From contig NZ_CP137734.1 in the NCBI RefSeq assembly GCF_033406955.1, forward strand, positions 5,208,001 to 5,272,000: DNA of 64,000 nucleotides. The letters are read 5' to 3'. The notes under the pieces were generated by a model, which saw only the letters and a program-made list of their open reading frames with translations, made no database searches and was not told where the DNA came from. A program made the translations under genes and the position numbers. The DNA is from Streptomyces violaceoruber (GTDB taxonomy: Bacteria > Actinomycetota > Actinomycetes > Streptomycetales > Streptomycetaceae). Position 1 is the stretch's first letter. Each line of letters begins with the position of its first letter. Positions 51,953 through 59,716 of the stretch are shown here, in pieces.

Positions 51953-52846
51953 TTGACCACGCACGCACCGCAGGCGGCGCAGGCCGTCACGCTGCCCACG
52001 ACACTGGACGAGGCCGTGGCGGCGCTCACCGCGCTGCCCGCGGCCGTTCCGGTCGCGGGCGGCACCGACCTGATGGCGGCCGTCAACTCCGGGCAGCTCA
52101 GGCCCGCCGCGCTGGTGGGCCTCGGCCGGATCAGCGAGATCCGCGGCTGGCAGTACCAGGACGGGCACGCGCTGCTGGGCGCGGGCCTCACCCATGCCCG
52201 CATGGGCCGCCCCGACTTCGCCGCGCTCATCCCGGCGCTCGCCGCCGCCGCGCGCGCCGCCGGACCGCCGCAGATCCGCAACGCCGGCACCCTCGGCGGC
52301 AACATCGCCTCGGCCGCCCCCACCGGGGACGCGCTGCCGGTGCTGGCCGCGCTGGAGGCGACGCTGATCATCGCGGGCCCGGACGGGGCCCGCCGGGAGA
52401 TGCCGGTCTCGCACCTGCTGGCGGGCATGGAGATGCTCCGCGCGGGAGAACTCATCGGCTACGTGCGCGTGCCGCTGCTGCACGCGCCCCAGGTCTTCCT
52501 GAAGGCGACCGGCCGCACCGGACCCGGCCGGGCCACGGCCTCCGTGGCGCTGGTCCTGGATCCGGCCAGGCGCGGTGTGCGGTGCGCGGTGGGCGCCATC
52601 GCGCCGATGCCCCTGCGGCCCCTGGAGGCCGAGCAGTGGGTGGCCTCGCTCATCGACTGGGACAACGGCCGGGCCGTCGTGCCCGAGGCGCTGCACGGCT
52701 TCGGCGAGTACGTCGCCGCGGCCTGCATCCCCGACGCGGTCCCGGACGAGGACGGCTCCGTGCCGCAACTTCCGCCCGCCGTACTGCACCTGCGGCGCAC
52801 CGTCGCCGCGCTGGCCCGACGAGCACTGGGGAGGGCCCTGTCGTGA
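51953..52846 (+). CDS. xanthine-dehydrogenase-family FAD-binding subunit
   Basis: 297 aa from TTG at 51953, preceded by GGAAGGGG. The FAD domain has VAGGTDLMAAVNSGQLRP and QIRNAGTLGGNIASAAPTGD, the two flavin-binding loops of CoxM/XDH medium subunits. The C-terminal part covers the CODH flavoprotein C domain (LKATGRTGPGRATASVALV). It transfers electrons from the iron-sulfur clusters to NAD or another acceptor. Its stop overlaps the start of the iron-sulfur subunit gene by 4 nt. Confidence 0.93.
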   Translation: MTTHAPQAAQAVTLPTTLDEAVAALTALPAAVPVAGGTDLMAAVNSGQLRPAALVGLGRISEIRGWQYQDGHALLGAGLTHARMGRPDFAALIPALAAAARAAGPPQIRNAGTLGGNIASAAPTGDALPVLAALEATLIIAGPDGARREMPVSHLLAGMEMLRAGELIGYVRVPLLHAPQVFLKATGRTGPGRATASVALVLDPARRGVRCAVGAIAPMPLRPLEAEQWVASLIDWDNGRAVVPEALHGFGEYVAAACIPDAVPDEDGSVPQLPPAVLHLRRTVAALARRALGRALS

Positions 52847-55155
52847 CCGACGACCAGCACGGCGACCCGCACGGCGATCAGCACGGCCAGGGCACCCCCC
52901 CGGGCGGCAGCCGCTGGGACCCGCTGCCCCAGGGCGACTACGACGACGGCGCCACCGCCTTCGTGAAGCTGCCCGAGGGCGGCGTGGATGCGCTCCTCGC
53001 CTCCTCCGACAGTCCGCTCGCCGCGCCCGGACACGGCTACGTGCCGCCCCAGATCACGGTCGCGCCCGCCACCACCGCCGGCACCGACCCCGCCGCCACC
53101 GGCTCCTGGGCGGCGCCGTCGGCACCGTCCGCGCCCGTGGACGGCACCCAGTGGCAGGTCCCGGACGCCGGTCAGGACCCCGCCGCCCACCAGGGGTACG
53201 GGGGGTACCCGGCCCAGCAGGACCCGTACGGCGGGGCCGCGCCCTACGACGTGCACGCCGGGCAGGGCGCCCCCGGGCACGACGACCGGTTCGCCTACCA
53301 GCCGGGTCCCACCGGACAGTGGGACTTCTCCCAGGCCGCGCAGGCCGCCCAGGCGTCCCGGGCCGAGGCGGACGCCGCGGCGGCCCGGCAGGCGTCCGGC
53401 CAGGACGTGACCGGGCAGTGGTCCATCCCCGTCGCCGACGGCGACCTGCCGGACGAGTCGGGCGAGTTCACCACGTCGTCCCTGGCCGAGCAGTGGGGCA
53501 CCGGTGCCCCGGCCACCCTCCCCGGCGGCGCTCCCGCGCCCTGGGCGACGCAGCCGGCCGGGCAGCCGTGGGGCGAGGACGCGCCGCGGCCCGGACCGGC
53601 CGGACCGGCCGACGAGGAGCGACCCGCCGCGAGCGGGCACGCATACGGCTCCACCGCGACCGGGCACGGGGAAGGGCACGGCGCCGACGCGGGCCACCGT
53701 GCCGACGCCGACCTGAGCGGGTACGGACCCGGCCACGATTCCGGCGCCGACGCGGGCCATGGCCCCGACGCCGCCGTCGGCCCGCACGGGCCGAGCCCGT
53801 CCGCGCCCGGGGCCGGCCCCGTCCCGCACGCGCACGGACCTGGCTCCACCGCGAACGGACCCGGGGAAGGGCACGGGCCCGGACCGGCCGCGTCGGTGCA
53901 CGGGCACGACCCCGCCGTGAGCCCGGACGGGCCCCGCCCCGCCGACGGTTCGTACGCCCACGCGCCCGGTGTCGACACCGAGTCCGCGGCCGGAGCAGCC
54001 GGGGCCGGTCCCGGCGTACGGGCGCCCGACGGGGCCCCCGAGGGAAGCGGGACCGCCACCGACGGGCCCCGTGGGGCCGAGGAGGCCCCTGAGGGCCCGG
54101 CAGGGCGTTCCGCGGGCCCCCGCGAGGAGGCGAGGGCCGGATCCCGTCCGGAGGCCGCTGAAGGCCCCGTGACGGACCGGGCGCCGACCGCCGGCCGGGA
54201 GCGCGCGCCCGAGCCCGCCGGGGAACACGGGCAGGCGCCCGAGGGAGAGCCGCGGCCCGAGTCCCCGGCCGCCCCCCAGGGCGTCCCGGCCGACGCGTCC
54301 GGCCGGGCGGACTCGCCCGATCCGGCTGATCCGATCGATCCGACCGACCCGACCGGTCGGGGGAGCGACGCGGCGGACGCCGGGAGCGGCGCGGACGGCC
54401 CCGAGGCCGCCACCGACGGCGTCCCCGACGCCGCCCAGGAGCCGTCGGCGCCCGCCGGGCCGCAGGACGAGCACCCCCTCGCCTCCTACGTGCTGCGCGT
54501 CAACGGCGCCGACCGCCCCGTCACCGACGCCTGGATCGGCGAGTCGCTGCTGTACGTGCTGCGCGAGCGGCTCGGCCTCGCGGGCGCCAAGGACGGCTGC
54601 TCACAGGGCGAGTGCGGCGCCTGCAACGTCCAGGTCGACGGGCGGCTCGTCGCCTCCTGCCTGGTCCCGTCCGTGACCGCGGCCGGCAGCGAGGTGCGCA
54701 CCGTCGAGGGCCTGGCCACCGACGGACGGCCCTCGGACGTGCAGCGGGCGCTCGCCCGCCGCGGCGCCGTCCAGTGCGGCTTCTGCGTGCCCGGCATGGC
54801 GATGACCGTGCACAACCTCCTGGAGGGCAATCCGGCCCCGACCGAGCTGGAGGCCCGCCAGGCCCTGTGCGGCAACCTGTGCCGCTGCTCCGGCTACCGG
54901 GGCGTCCTGGAGGCGGTCCAGGAGGTCGTCGCCGAACGCGAGGCGCACGCCGACGCCGACGCGCAGGCCGGACCGGACCCCGAGGAGCCCCGCATCCCGC
55001 ACCAGGCCGGTCCCGGCGCGGGCGGCGTCAACCCGGCGGCGTTCGAGGCACAGCCACCGCCGGGTGCGCAGGACGCGACCGGAGCGCACGACCGGCCGCC
55101 CTACGGCGACCACGGAGACCACGGCACCCACGGCCGGGACGGAGGCCACGCGTGA
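52843..55155 (+). CDS. [2Fe-2S] subunit of XDH-like enzyme with a 545-residue disordered extension
   Basis: 770 aa from GTG at 52843 (GTGA overlap with the FAD subunit). Family members are normally 160-200 aa. The conserved part is about 547-705: ferredoxin-type Cys586, 591, 594, 606 in DGCSQGECGACNVQVDGRL, then CGFC and CGNLCRCSGYRG for the second cluster. Residues 1-545 are Gly/Ala/Pro/Asp/His-rich without a fold, with a repeated TGQW motif (about 157 and 189) and GATAFVKLPEGG near the start. The tail after 705 is also disordered. No stop, ribosome site or alternative start shows that the extension is untranslated. It forms a complex with its neighbours. Confidence 0.88.
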   Translation: MTDDQHGDPHGDQHGQGTPPGGSRWDPLPQGDYDDGATAFVKLPEGGVDALLASSDSPLAAPGHGYVPPQITVAPATTAGTDPAATGSWAAPSAPSAPVDGTQWQVPDAGQDPAAHQGYGGYPAQQDPYGGAAPYDVHAGQGAPGHDDRFAYQPGPTGQWDFSQAAQAAQASRAEADAAAARQASGQDVTGQWSIPVADGDLPDESGEFTTSSLAEQWGTGAPATLPGGAPAPWATQPAGQPWGEDAPRPGPAGPADEERPAASGHAYGSTATGHGEGHGADAGHRADADLSGYGPGHDSGADAGHGPDAAVGPHGPSPSAPGAGPVPHAHGPGSTANGPGEGHGPGPAASVHGHDPAVSPDGPRPADGSYAHAPGVDTESAAGAAGAGPGVRAPDGAPEGSGTATDGPRGAEEAPEGPAGRSAGPREEARAGSRPEAAEGPVTDRAPTAGRERAPEPAGEHGQAPEGEPRPESPAAPQGVPADASGRADSPDPADPIDPTDPTGRGSDAADAGSGADGPEAATDGVPDAAQEPSAPAGPQDEHPLASYVLRVNGADRPVTDAWIGESLLYVLRERLGLAGAKDGCSQGECGACNVQVDGRLVASCLVPSVTAAGSEVRTVEGLATDGRPSDVQRALARRGAVQCGFCVPGMAMTVHNLLEGNPAPTELEARQALCGNLCRCSGYRGVLEAVQEVVAEREAHADADAQAGPDPEEPRIPHQAGPGAGGVNPAAFEAQPPPGAQDATGAHDRPPYGDHGDHGTHGRDGGHA

Positions 55156-57473
55156 GCAACGACGCCGCGACTGCGGAGGCCGAGGGGACCGCCGAGGCGG
55201 CGACCCCCGTTTCCGACCCGATCCCGCACGGCCTCGGCGCGTCCCTGCCGCCCGCCGACGCCCGCGCCAAGACCGAGGGCACCTTCCCGTACGCCGCCGA
55301 CCTGTGGGCCGAGGGCCTGCTGTGGGCCGCCGTGCTGCGCTCACCGCACCCGCGCGCCCGCATCGTGTCCATCGACACCACCCACGCGCGCGAGATGCCC
55401 GGCGTACGGGCGGTCGTCACGCACGAGGACGTGCCCGGCAGCCCGCTGCACGGCCGCGGTGGCCAGGCCGACCGTCCGGTGTTCGCCTCCGAGGCCGTAC
55501 GCCACCACGGCGAGCCGCTCGCCGCCGTCGCCGCCGACCACCCGGACACCGCGCGGATGGCCGCCGCCGCCGTCATCGTCGAGTACGAGCTGCTCGACCC
55601 CGTCACCGACCCGGAGCAGGCCTTCGAGGCCGAGCCGCTGCACCCCGACGGCAACCTGATCCGGCACATCCCGCTGCGCCACGGCGACCCGGACGCGGCC
55701 GGCGAGATCGTCGTCGAGGGCCTGTACCGCATCGGCCGCCAGGACCCGGCCCCCATAGGAGCCGAGGCGGGTCTGGCCGTACCGCGCCCCGACGGCGGCG
55801 TGGAGCTGTACCTGGCCTCCACCGACCCGCACGGCGACCGCGACATCGCCGCCGCCTGCTACGGCCTGTCGCCCGAACAGGTGAAGATCGTCGTCACCGG
55901 GGTGCCGGGCGCCACCGCCGACCGCGAGGACCAGGGCTTCCAGCTGCCGCTGGGACTGCTGGCGCTGAAGACCGGCTGTCCGGTGAAGCTGACCGCCACG
56001 CGCGAGGAGTCCTTCCTCGGGCACACCCACCGCCACCCCACCCTCCTGCGCTACCGCCACCACGCGGACGCCGAGGGCCGGATCGTAAAGGTCGAGGCGC
56101 AGATCCTGCTCGACGCGGGCGCCTACGCCGACACCTCCTCCGACGCCCTGGCGGCCGCGGTGGCCTTCGCCTGCGGCCCGTACGTCGTGCCGAACGCCTT
56201 CATCGAGGGCTGGGCGGTGCGCACCAACAACCCGCCCTCCGGCCATGTGCGCGGCGAGGGCGCGATGCAGGTCTGCGCCGCGTACGAGGCGCAGATGGAC
56301 AAGGTCGCCAAGAAGCTCGGCCTCGACCCGGCCGAGGTGCGGCTGCGCAACGTCCTGGCCACCGGCGACGTGCTCCCCACCGGCCAGACGGTCACCTGCC
56401 CGGCACCGGTCGCCGAACTCCTCCAGGCGGTCCGCGACTTCCCGCTCCCCGCGCTGCCCAAGGACACGCCCGAGGACGAGTGGCTGCTGCCCGGCGGCCC
56501 CGAGGGAGCGGGCGAACCGGGCGCGGTGCGCCGGGGCGTGGGCTACGGCATCGGCATGGTGCACATGCTCGGCGCCGAGGGCGCGGACGAGGTCTCCACG
56601 GCCACCGTGAAGGTCCAGGGCGGCGTGGCCACGGTGCTGTGCGCGGCCGTCGAGACCGGCCAGGGTTTCACCACCCTGGCCCGGCAGATCGTGCAGGACA
56701 CCCTCGGCGTCGACGAGGTGCAGGTGGCGCCCGTCGACACCGACCAGCCCCCGGCAGGCCCGGGCTGCCGCGGCCGGCACACGTGGGTGTCGGGCGGCGC
56801 GGTGGAACGGGCGGCCAAGATGGTCCGCACCCAGCTCCTCCAGCCGCTGGCCCATCAGTTCGGGATGTCCACGGAGCTGCTCCAGATCGCCGACGGCAAG
56901 ATCACCTCCTACGACGGCGTGCTGTCGACGACGGTCACCGAGGCGCTGGACGGCAAGGAACTGTGGGCCACCGCCCAGTGCCGCCCGCACCCCACCGAGC
57001 CGCTCGACGAGGCCGGGCAGGGTGACGCGTTCGTCGGCATGGCCTTCTGCGCGATCCGCGCGGTGGTCGACGTCGACATCGAGATCGGCTCGGTACGCGT
57101 GGTGGAACTGGCCGTCGCCCAGGACGTCGGCCGCGTCCTGAACCCGGCCCAGCTGACCGCCCGCATCGAGGCGGGCGTCACCCAGGGCGTCGGCATCGCG
57201 CTCACGGAGAACCTCCGCACCCCCCGCGGCCTGATCCGCCACCCCGACCTGACCGGCTACGCCCTGCCGACCGCGCTGGACGCCCCGGACATCCGGATCG
57301 TGAAGCTCGTCGAGGAGCGTGACGTGGTCGCGCCCTTCGGCGCCAAGGCCGTCAGCGCCGTTCCGGTGGTGGCCTCCCCGGCGGCCGTCGCCTCCGCGGT
57401 GCGCGCGGCCACCGGACGCCCGGTGAACCGGCTCCCGATCCGCCCGCAGGCCGCGGTGGCCACCGGTCACTGA
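55152..57473 (+). CDS. xanthine-dehydrogenase-like molybdopterin subunit with altered active-site motifs
   Basis: 773 aa from GTG at 55152 (GTGA overlap). The molybdenum-hydroxylase large-subunit architecture is intact: an N-terminal a/b-hammerhead (ARAKTEGTFPYAADLWAEGL) and Moco domains with AAVETGQGFTTLARQIV and GCRGRHTWVSGGAVERAAKM. Two hallmark sites differ. The usual GAFGG(R/K)E reads GATADRED (253-260). The C-terminal GxGE(P/A)P with the catalytic Glu reads AVSAVP (733-738). The XDH family oxidises purines or other heterocycles; these changes question that activity here. Alternatives are a different substrate class or a non-catalytic role. Confidence 0.88.
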   Translation: MSNDAATAEAEGTAEAATPVSDPIPHGLGASLPPADARAKTEGTFPYAADLWAEGLLWAAVLRSPHPRARIVSIDTTHAREMPGVRAVVTHEDVPGSPLHGRGGQADRPVFASEAVRHHGEPLAAVAADHPDTARMAAAAVIVEYELLDPVTDPEQAFEAEPLHPDGNLIRHIPLRHGDPDAAGEIVVEGLYRIGRQDPAPIGAEAGLAVPRPDGGVELYLASTDPHGDRDIAAACYGLSPEQVKIVVTGVPGATADREDQGFQLPLGLLALKTGCPVKLTATREESFLGHTHRHPTLLRYRHHADAEGRIVKVEAQILLDAGAYADTSSDALAAAVAFACGPYVVPNAFIEGWAVRTNNPPSGHVRGEGAMQVCAAYEAQMDKVAKKLGLDPAEVRLRNVLATGDVLPTGQTVTCPAPVAELLQAVRDFPLPALPKDTPEDEWLLPGGPEGAGEPGAVRRGVGYGIGMVHMLGAEGADEVSTATVKVQGGVATVLCAAVETGQGFTTLARQIVQDTLGVDEVQVAPVDTDQPPAGPGCRGRHTWVSGGAVERAAKMVRTQLLQPLAHQFGMSTELLQIADGKITSYDGVLSTTVTEALDGKELWATAQCRPHPTEPLDEAGQGDAFVGMAFCAIRAVVDVDIEIGSVRVVELAVAQDVGRVLNPAQLTARIEAGVTQGVGIALTENLRTPRGLIRHPDLTGYALPTALDAPDIRIVKLVEERDVVAPFGAKAVSAVPVVASPAAVASAVRAATGRPVNRLPIRPQAAVATGH

Positions 57474-57644
57474 ACGGCGGCCGAGCCGCCCGCGCGCATG
57501 AGGCAACGAGTGCGTCCCCCCACGCGTCCTACGAGGTGAACGGGGTCATGCGCGGGCGCGTTGTCAGTGGTGGCGCGTAGTCTCCGAAGGAGCGCGAACG
57601 GCAGCCGCCGGCACGCGGACGGCCACACTTTCTCGGGGGAGACG

Positions 57645-58349
57645 ATGCACGCGGTCACCGGTGGTACGACGATCACGCGGGGCGCGGCGGCGGACGTCCG
57701 GACGGCGGTTCCCTCGCTGGTGACCCGGGTCCGCCTCGCCACGACGGTGGAGGACCCGGCCCGGACCCGCGACGCCGCCCGGCGGCCCCAGGCGAGCGGC
57801 GAGCGGCCGTCGCTGTGGAACACGTCCACCCTGATGAGCTGTCTGCTCCTGGCGGTGAGCCACCGCGCGGAGCCGGGCACCTCCCGGGACCTGCCGCCCC
57901 GCTTCCTGGACCGGGAGTTCGGCCGGCACCGGGTGACGCGCTTCGAGGACATCGACTTCCCGAGGACCCTCACCCACGAGCCCACCCGCCGCTTCCTGCG
58001 CGAGACGGGCCTGCCCGAGGACGCCCGCCCCTTCCGGCTGGACGCGGACGACCTGCCGCTGCCGACGCTCGCGGAGTACTGCGAGGAGCACCCGGACCAG
58101 CCCGCCCCGCCCGGCGCGGACCACCTCGTACGCCTGGGACGCCTCGCGGACGGCGCCCACGTCGCCGTCGACGGCACGACGGGCGCCGTCCTGACGTGGC
58201 GGACACCCGACGGCACCCTCCACCCCCTGGTGTCGGACGTCTCCGCCCTCGCCCTCACCCTCTGGGCACTGCGCCGGGCCGGGCGGTTGGAGACGTCGGC
58301 CGGCGGTGGCCCGGACTACCGGGAGGCCGCCGCGGGGCGCGCCTTGTAG
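57645..58349 (+). CDS. SUKH-4 family immunity-type protein
   Basis: 234 aa from ATG at 57645 behind GGGGGAGA. After a variable start of about 80 residues the SUKH-4 pattern appears: FGRHRVTRFEDIDFPRTLTH, EPTRRFLRETGLPED, PLPTLAEYCEEH, HLVRLGRLADGAHVAVDG, SDVSALALTLWALRRAG. SUKH proteins neutralise nuclease toxins in polymorphic toxin systems or act as general binding modules. No toxin gene is adjacent. Its 3' end overlaps the convergent aldo/keto reductase gene by 34 nt. Confidence 0.85.
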   Translation: MHAVTGGTTITRGAAADVRTAVPSLVTRVRLATTVEDPARTRDAARRPQASGERPSLWNTSTLMSCLLLAVSHRAEPGTSRDLPPRFLDREFGRHRVTRFEDIDFPRTLTHEPTRRFLRETGLPEDARPFRLDADDLPLPTLAEYCEEHPDQPAPPGADHLVRLGRLADGAHVAVDGTTGAVLTWRTPDGTLHPLVSDVSALALTLWALRRAGRLETSAGGGPDYREAAAGRAL

Positions 58350-59326
58350 AAGGACTCCTCCAGGTAGGCGGCCTCGTGCGGCTGGTAGGGCTCCTCCAGG
58401 TAGGCGGCCTCGTCCTCGTCGAGTCCGACGTCCACCGCGGCGATCGCGTCGGCCAGCTGGGCCGGTTTGGTGACCCCGACGATGGGCGAGGTCACCACCG
58501 GGTTGCGCATGACCCAGGCCAGGGCGACCTGGGCCGGGGACAGACCCCGCCTGCCCGCGATCTCCCGGACGCGCTCGGCCACCGCCTGGTCCTCGTCGCG
58601 GTAGAGGATCCTGCCGCCCTCGTCGGTCCCGGCACGGGCCGTGGCGGTGTCCCGGGCCCGCGTCAGCCTGCCCCGCGCCAGCGGGCTCCACGGGATCACG
58701 CCGATGCCCTGGTCGGCGCAGAGCGGAAGCATCTCCCGCTCCGCCTCCCGGTGGATGAGGTTGTAGTGGTCCTGCATCGACACGAACCGGGTCCAGCCGT
58801 TCAGGTCGGCCAGGTACAGGGCCTTGGCGAACTGCCAGGCGTACATGGAGGAGGCTCCGAGGTAGCGGACCTTCCCGGACTTGACCACGTCGTGCAGCGC
58901 CTCGAGGGTTTCCTCGATCGGGGTGTCGTAGTCCCAGCGGTGGATCTGGTACAGGTCGATGTAGTCCGTGCCCAGTCGCTTCAGGGAGGCGTCGAGCTCG
59001 GCGAAGATCGCCTTGCGGGACAGCCCGGCGCCGTTCGGGCCGGGGCGCATCCGCATCCAGACCTTGGTGGAGAGGACGACCTCCTCGCGCCGGGCGAAGT
59101 CCTTGACCGCCTGGCCGACGATCTCCTCGCTGCTTCCGGCGCTGTACCCGTTGGCCGTGTCGAGGAAGTTGACGCCGCCCTCGAGGGCCTGCCTGATGAT
59201 GTCCCGGCTGGGGTCCGCGCCCAGGGACCAGGGCTCGCCGCCCCGATCCGGCTCGCCGAAGCCCATGCAGCCGAGGGCGATGGCGGAGACTTCCAGTCCG
59301 GTTGTTCCGAGTCTGATGTATCGCAC
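58316..59326 (-). CDS. aldo/keto reductase
   Basis: 336 aa from GTG at 59326 (VRYIRLGTTGLEVSAIALGC). The AKR barrel shows the catalytic Asp/Tyr in FLDTANGYSAGSSEEIVGQA, Lys in LSTKVW, and His in YIDLYQIHRWD, with the NADPH site in GVIPWSPLARGRLTR. It reduces aldehydes or ketones with NADPH in the cytosol; substrate unknown. The C-terminus EAAYLEEPYQPH, EAAYLEESFYKA is an in-frame 12-residue duplication. It is convergent with, and overlaps, the SUKH-4 gene. Confidence 0.92.
   Translation of the reverse strand: MRYIRLGTTGLEVSAIALGCMGFGEPDRGGEPWSLGADPSRDIIRQALEGGVNFLDTANGYSAGSSEEIVGQAVKDFARREEVVLSTKVWMRMRPGPNGAGLSRKAIFAELDASLKRLGTDYIDLYQIHRWDYDTPIEETLEALHDVVKSGKVRYLGASSMYAWQFAKALYLADLNGWTRFVSMQDHYNLIHREAEREMLPLCADQGIGVIPWSPLARGRLTRARDTATARAGTDEGGRILYRDEDQAVAERVREIAGRRGLSPAQVALAWVMRNPVVTSPIVGVTKPAQLADAIAAVDVGLDEDEAAYLEEPYQPHEAAYLEESFYKARPAAASR
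58355..58413 (-). repeat. 36-bp in-frame duplication in the AKR 3' end
   Basis: A 23-bp identical sequence (58355-58377 and 58391-58413) recurs with a 36-bp period, duplicating EAAYLEE at the protein level. Confidence 0.8.
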
Positions 59327-59419
59327 GCCTCGGAACCTACGAGTTGAAGTGCGCTCCAGCGCAACACGCCCCGGTCCGGGGTGCGGAGCCGTGGAGGATG
59401 CGCGCGCCGGTCGGGCTGG

Positions 59420-59520
59420 TGGAGGCCGGGGCGGGATTCGAACCCGCGTGACTCCCCGCGCGCGGAGCTCGCTGACCGGCGCCGCGCAGGCGAGCCCCTG
59501 GGCCACTCGGGCACACGGCC
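59420..59520 (-). tRNA. class-II (Ser-like) tRNA gene with enlarged anticodon loop
   Basis: Minus-strand reading shows a tRNA plan: acceptor GGCCGTG (59514-59520) with CCCGGCC (59424-59430, one U-C mismatch), and D-arm CCCGAGTGGCCCAGGGG as in actinobacterial tRNA-Ser. It also has a long variable arm CTCC...GGAG, a T-arm GCGGGTTCGAATCCCGC, a discriminator and encoded CCA (59420-59422). The anticodon arm is abnormal: GCTCGC/GCGAGC closes a 17-nt loop where 7 nt is normal, so no anticodon can be assigned. It could be a tRNA-derived pseudogene or an unusual functional tRNA. Confidence 0.6.
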
Positions 59521-59703
59521 GGGTCCGTGACTCGGTGCCTCGGCGGCCATGACCGGGCGGGGGAGGCGCTCAAGGGTTCCGGACGGGCCGCAGCACGACT
59601 GCCGTACGCCGTTCACGGACGCCCGACCGGGCCGCCGGGTCGTACGACCAAGGTCCCGGTCCCGTACCGCCTCCCGACAGGGGTAAAAGCAGGTCGCGGC
59701 CCT

Positions 59704-59709
59704 TACTCT
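59704..59709 (+). promoter_or_regulatory. -10 element TACTCT for MFS gene
   Basis: TACTCT ends 7 nt before the ATG at 59717, again suggesting a leaderless transcript. Confidence 0.4.
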
Positions 59710-59716
59710 GGCGACC

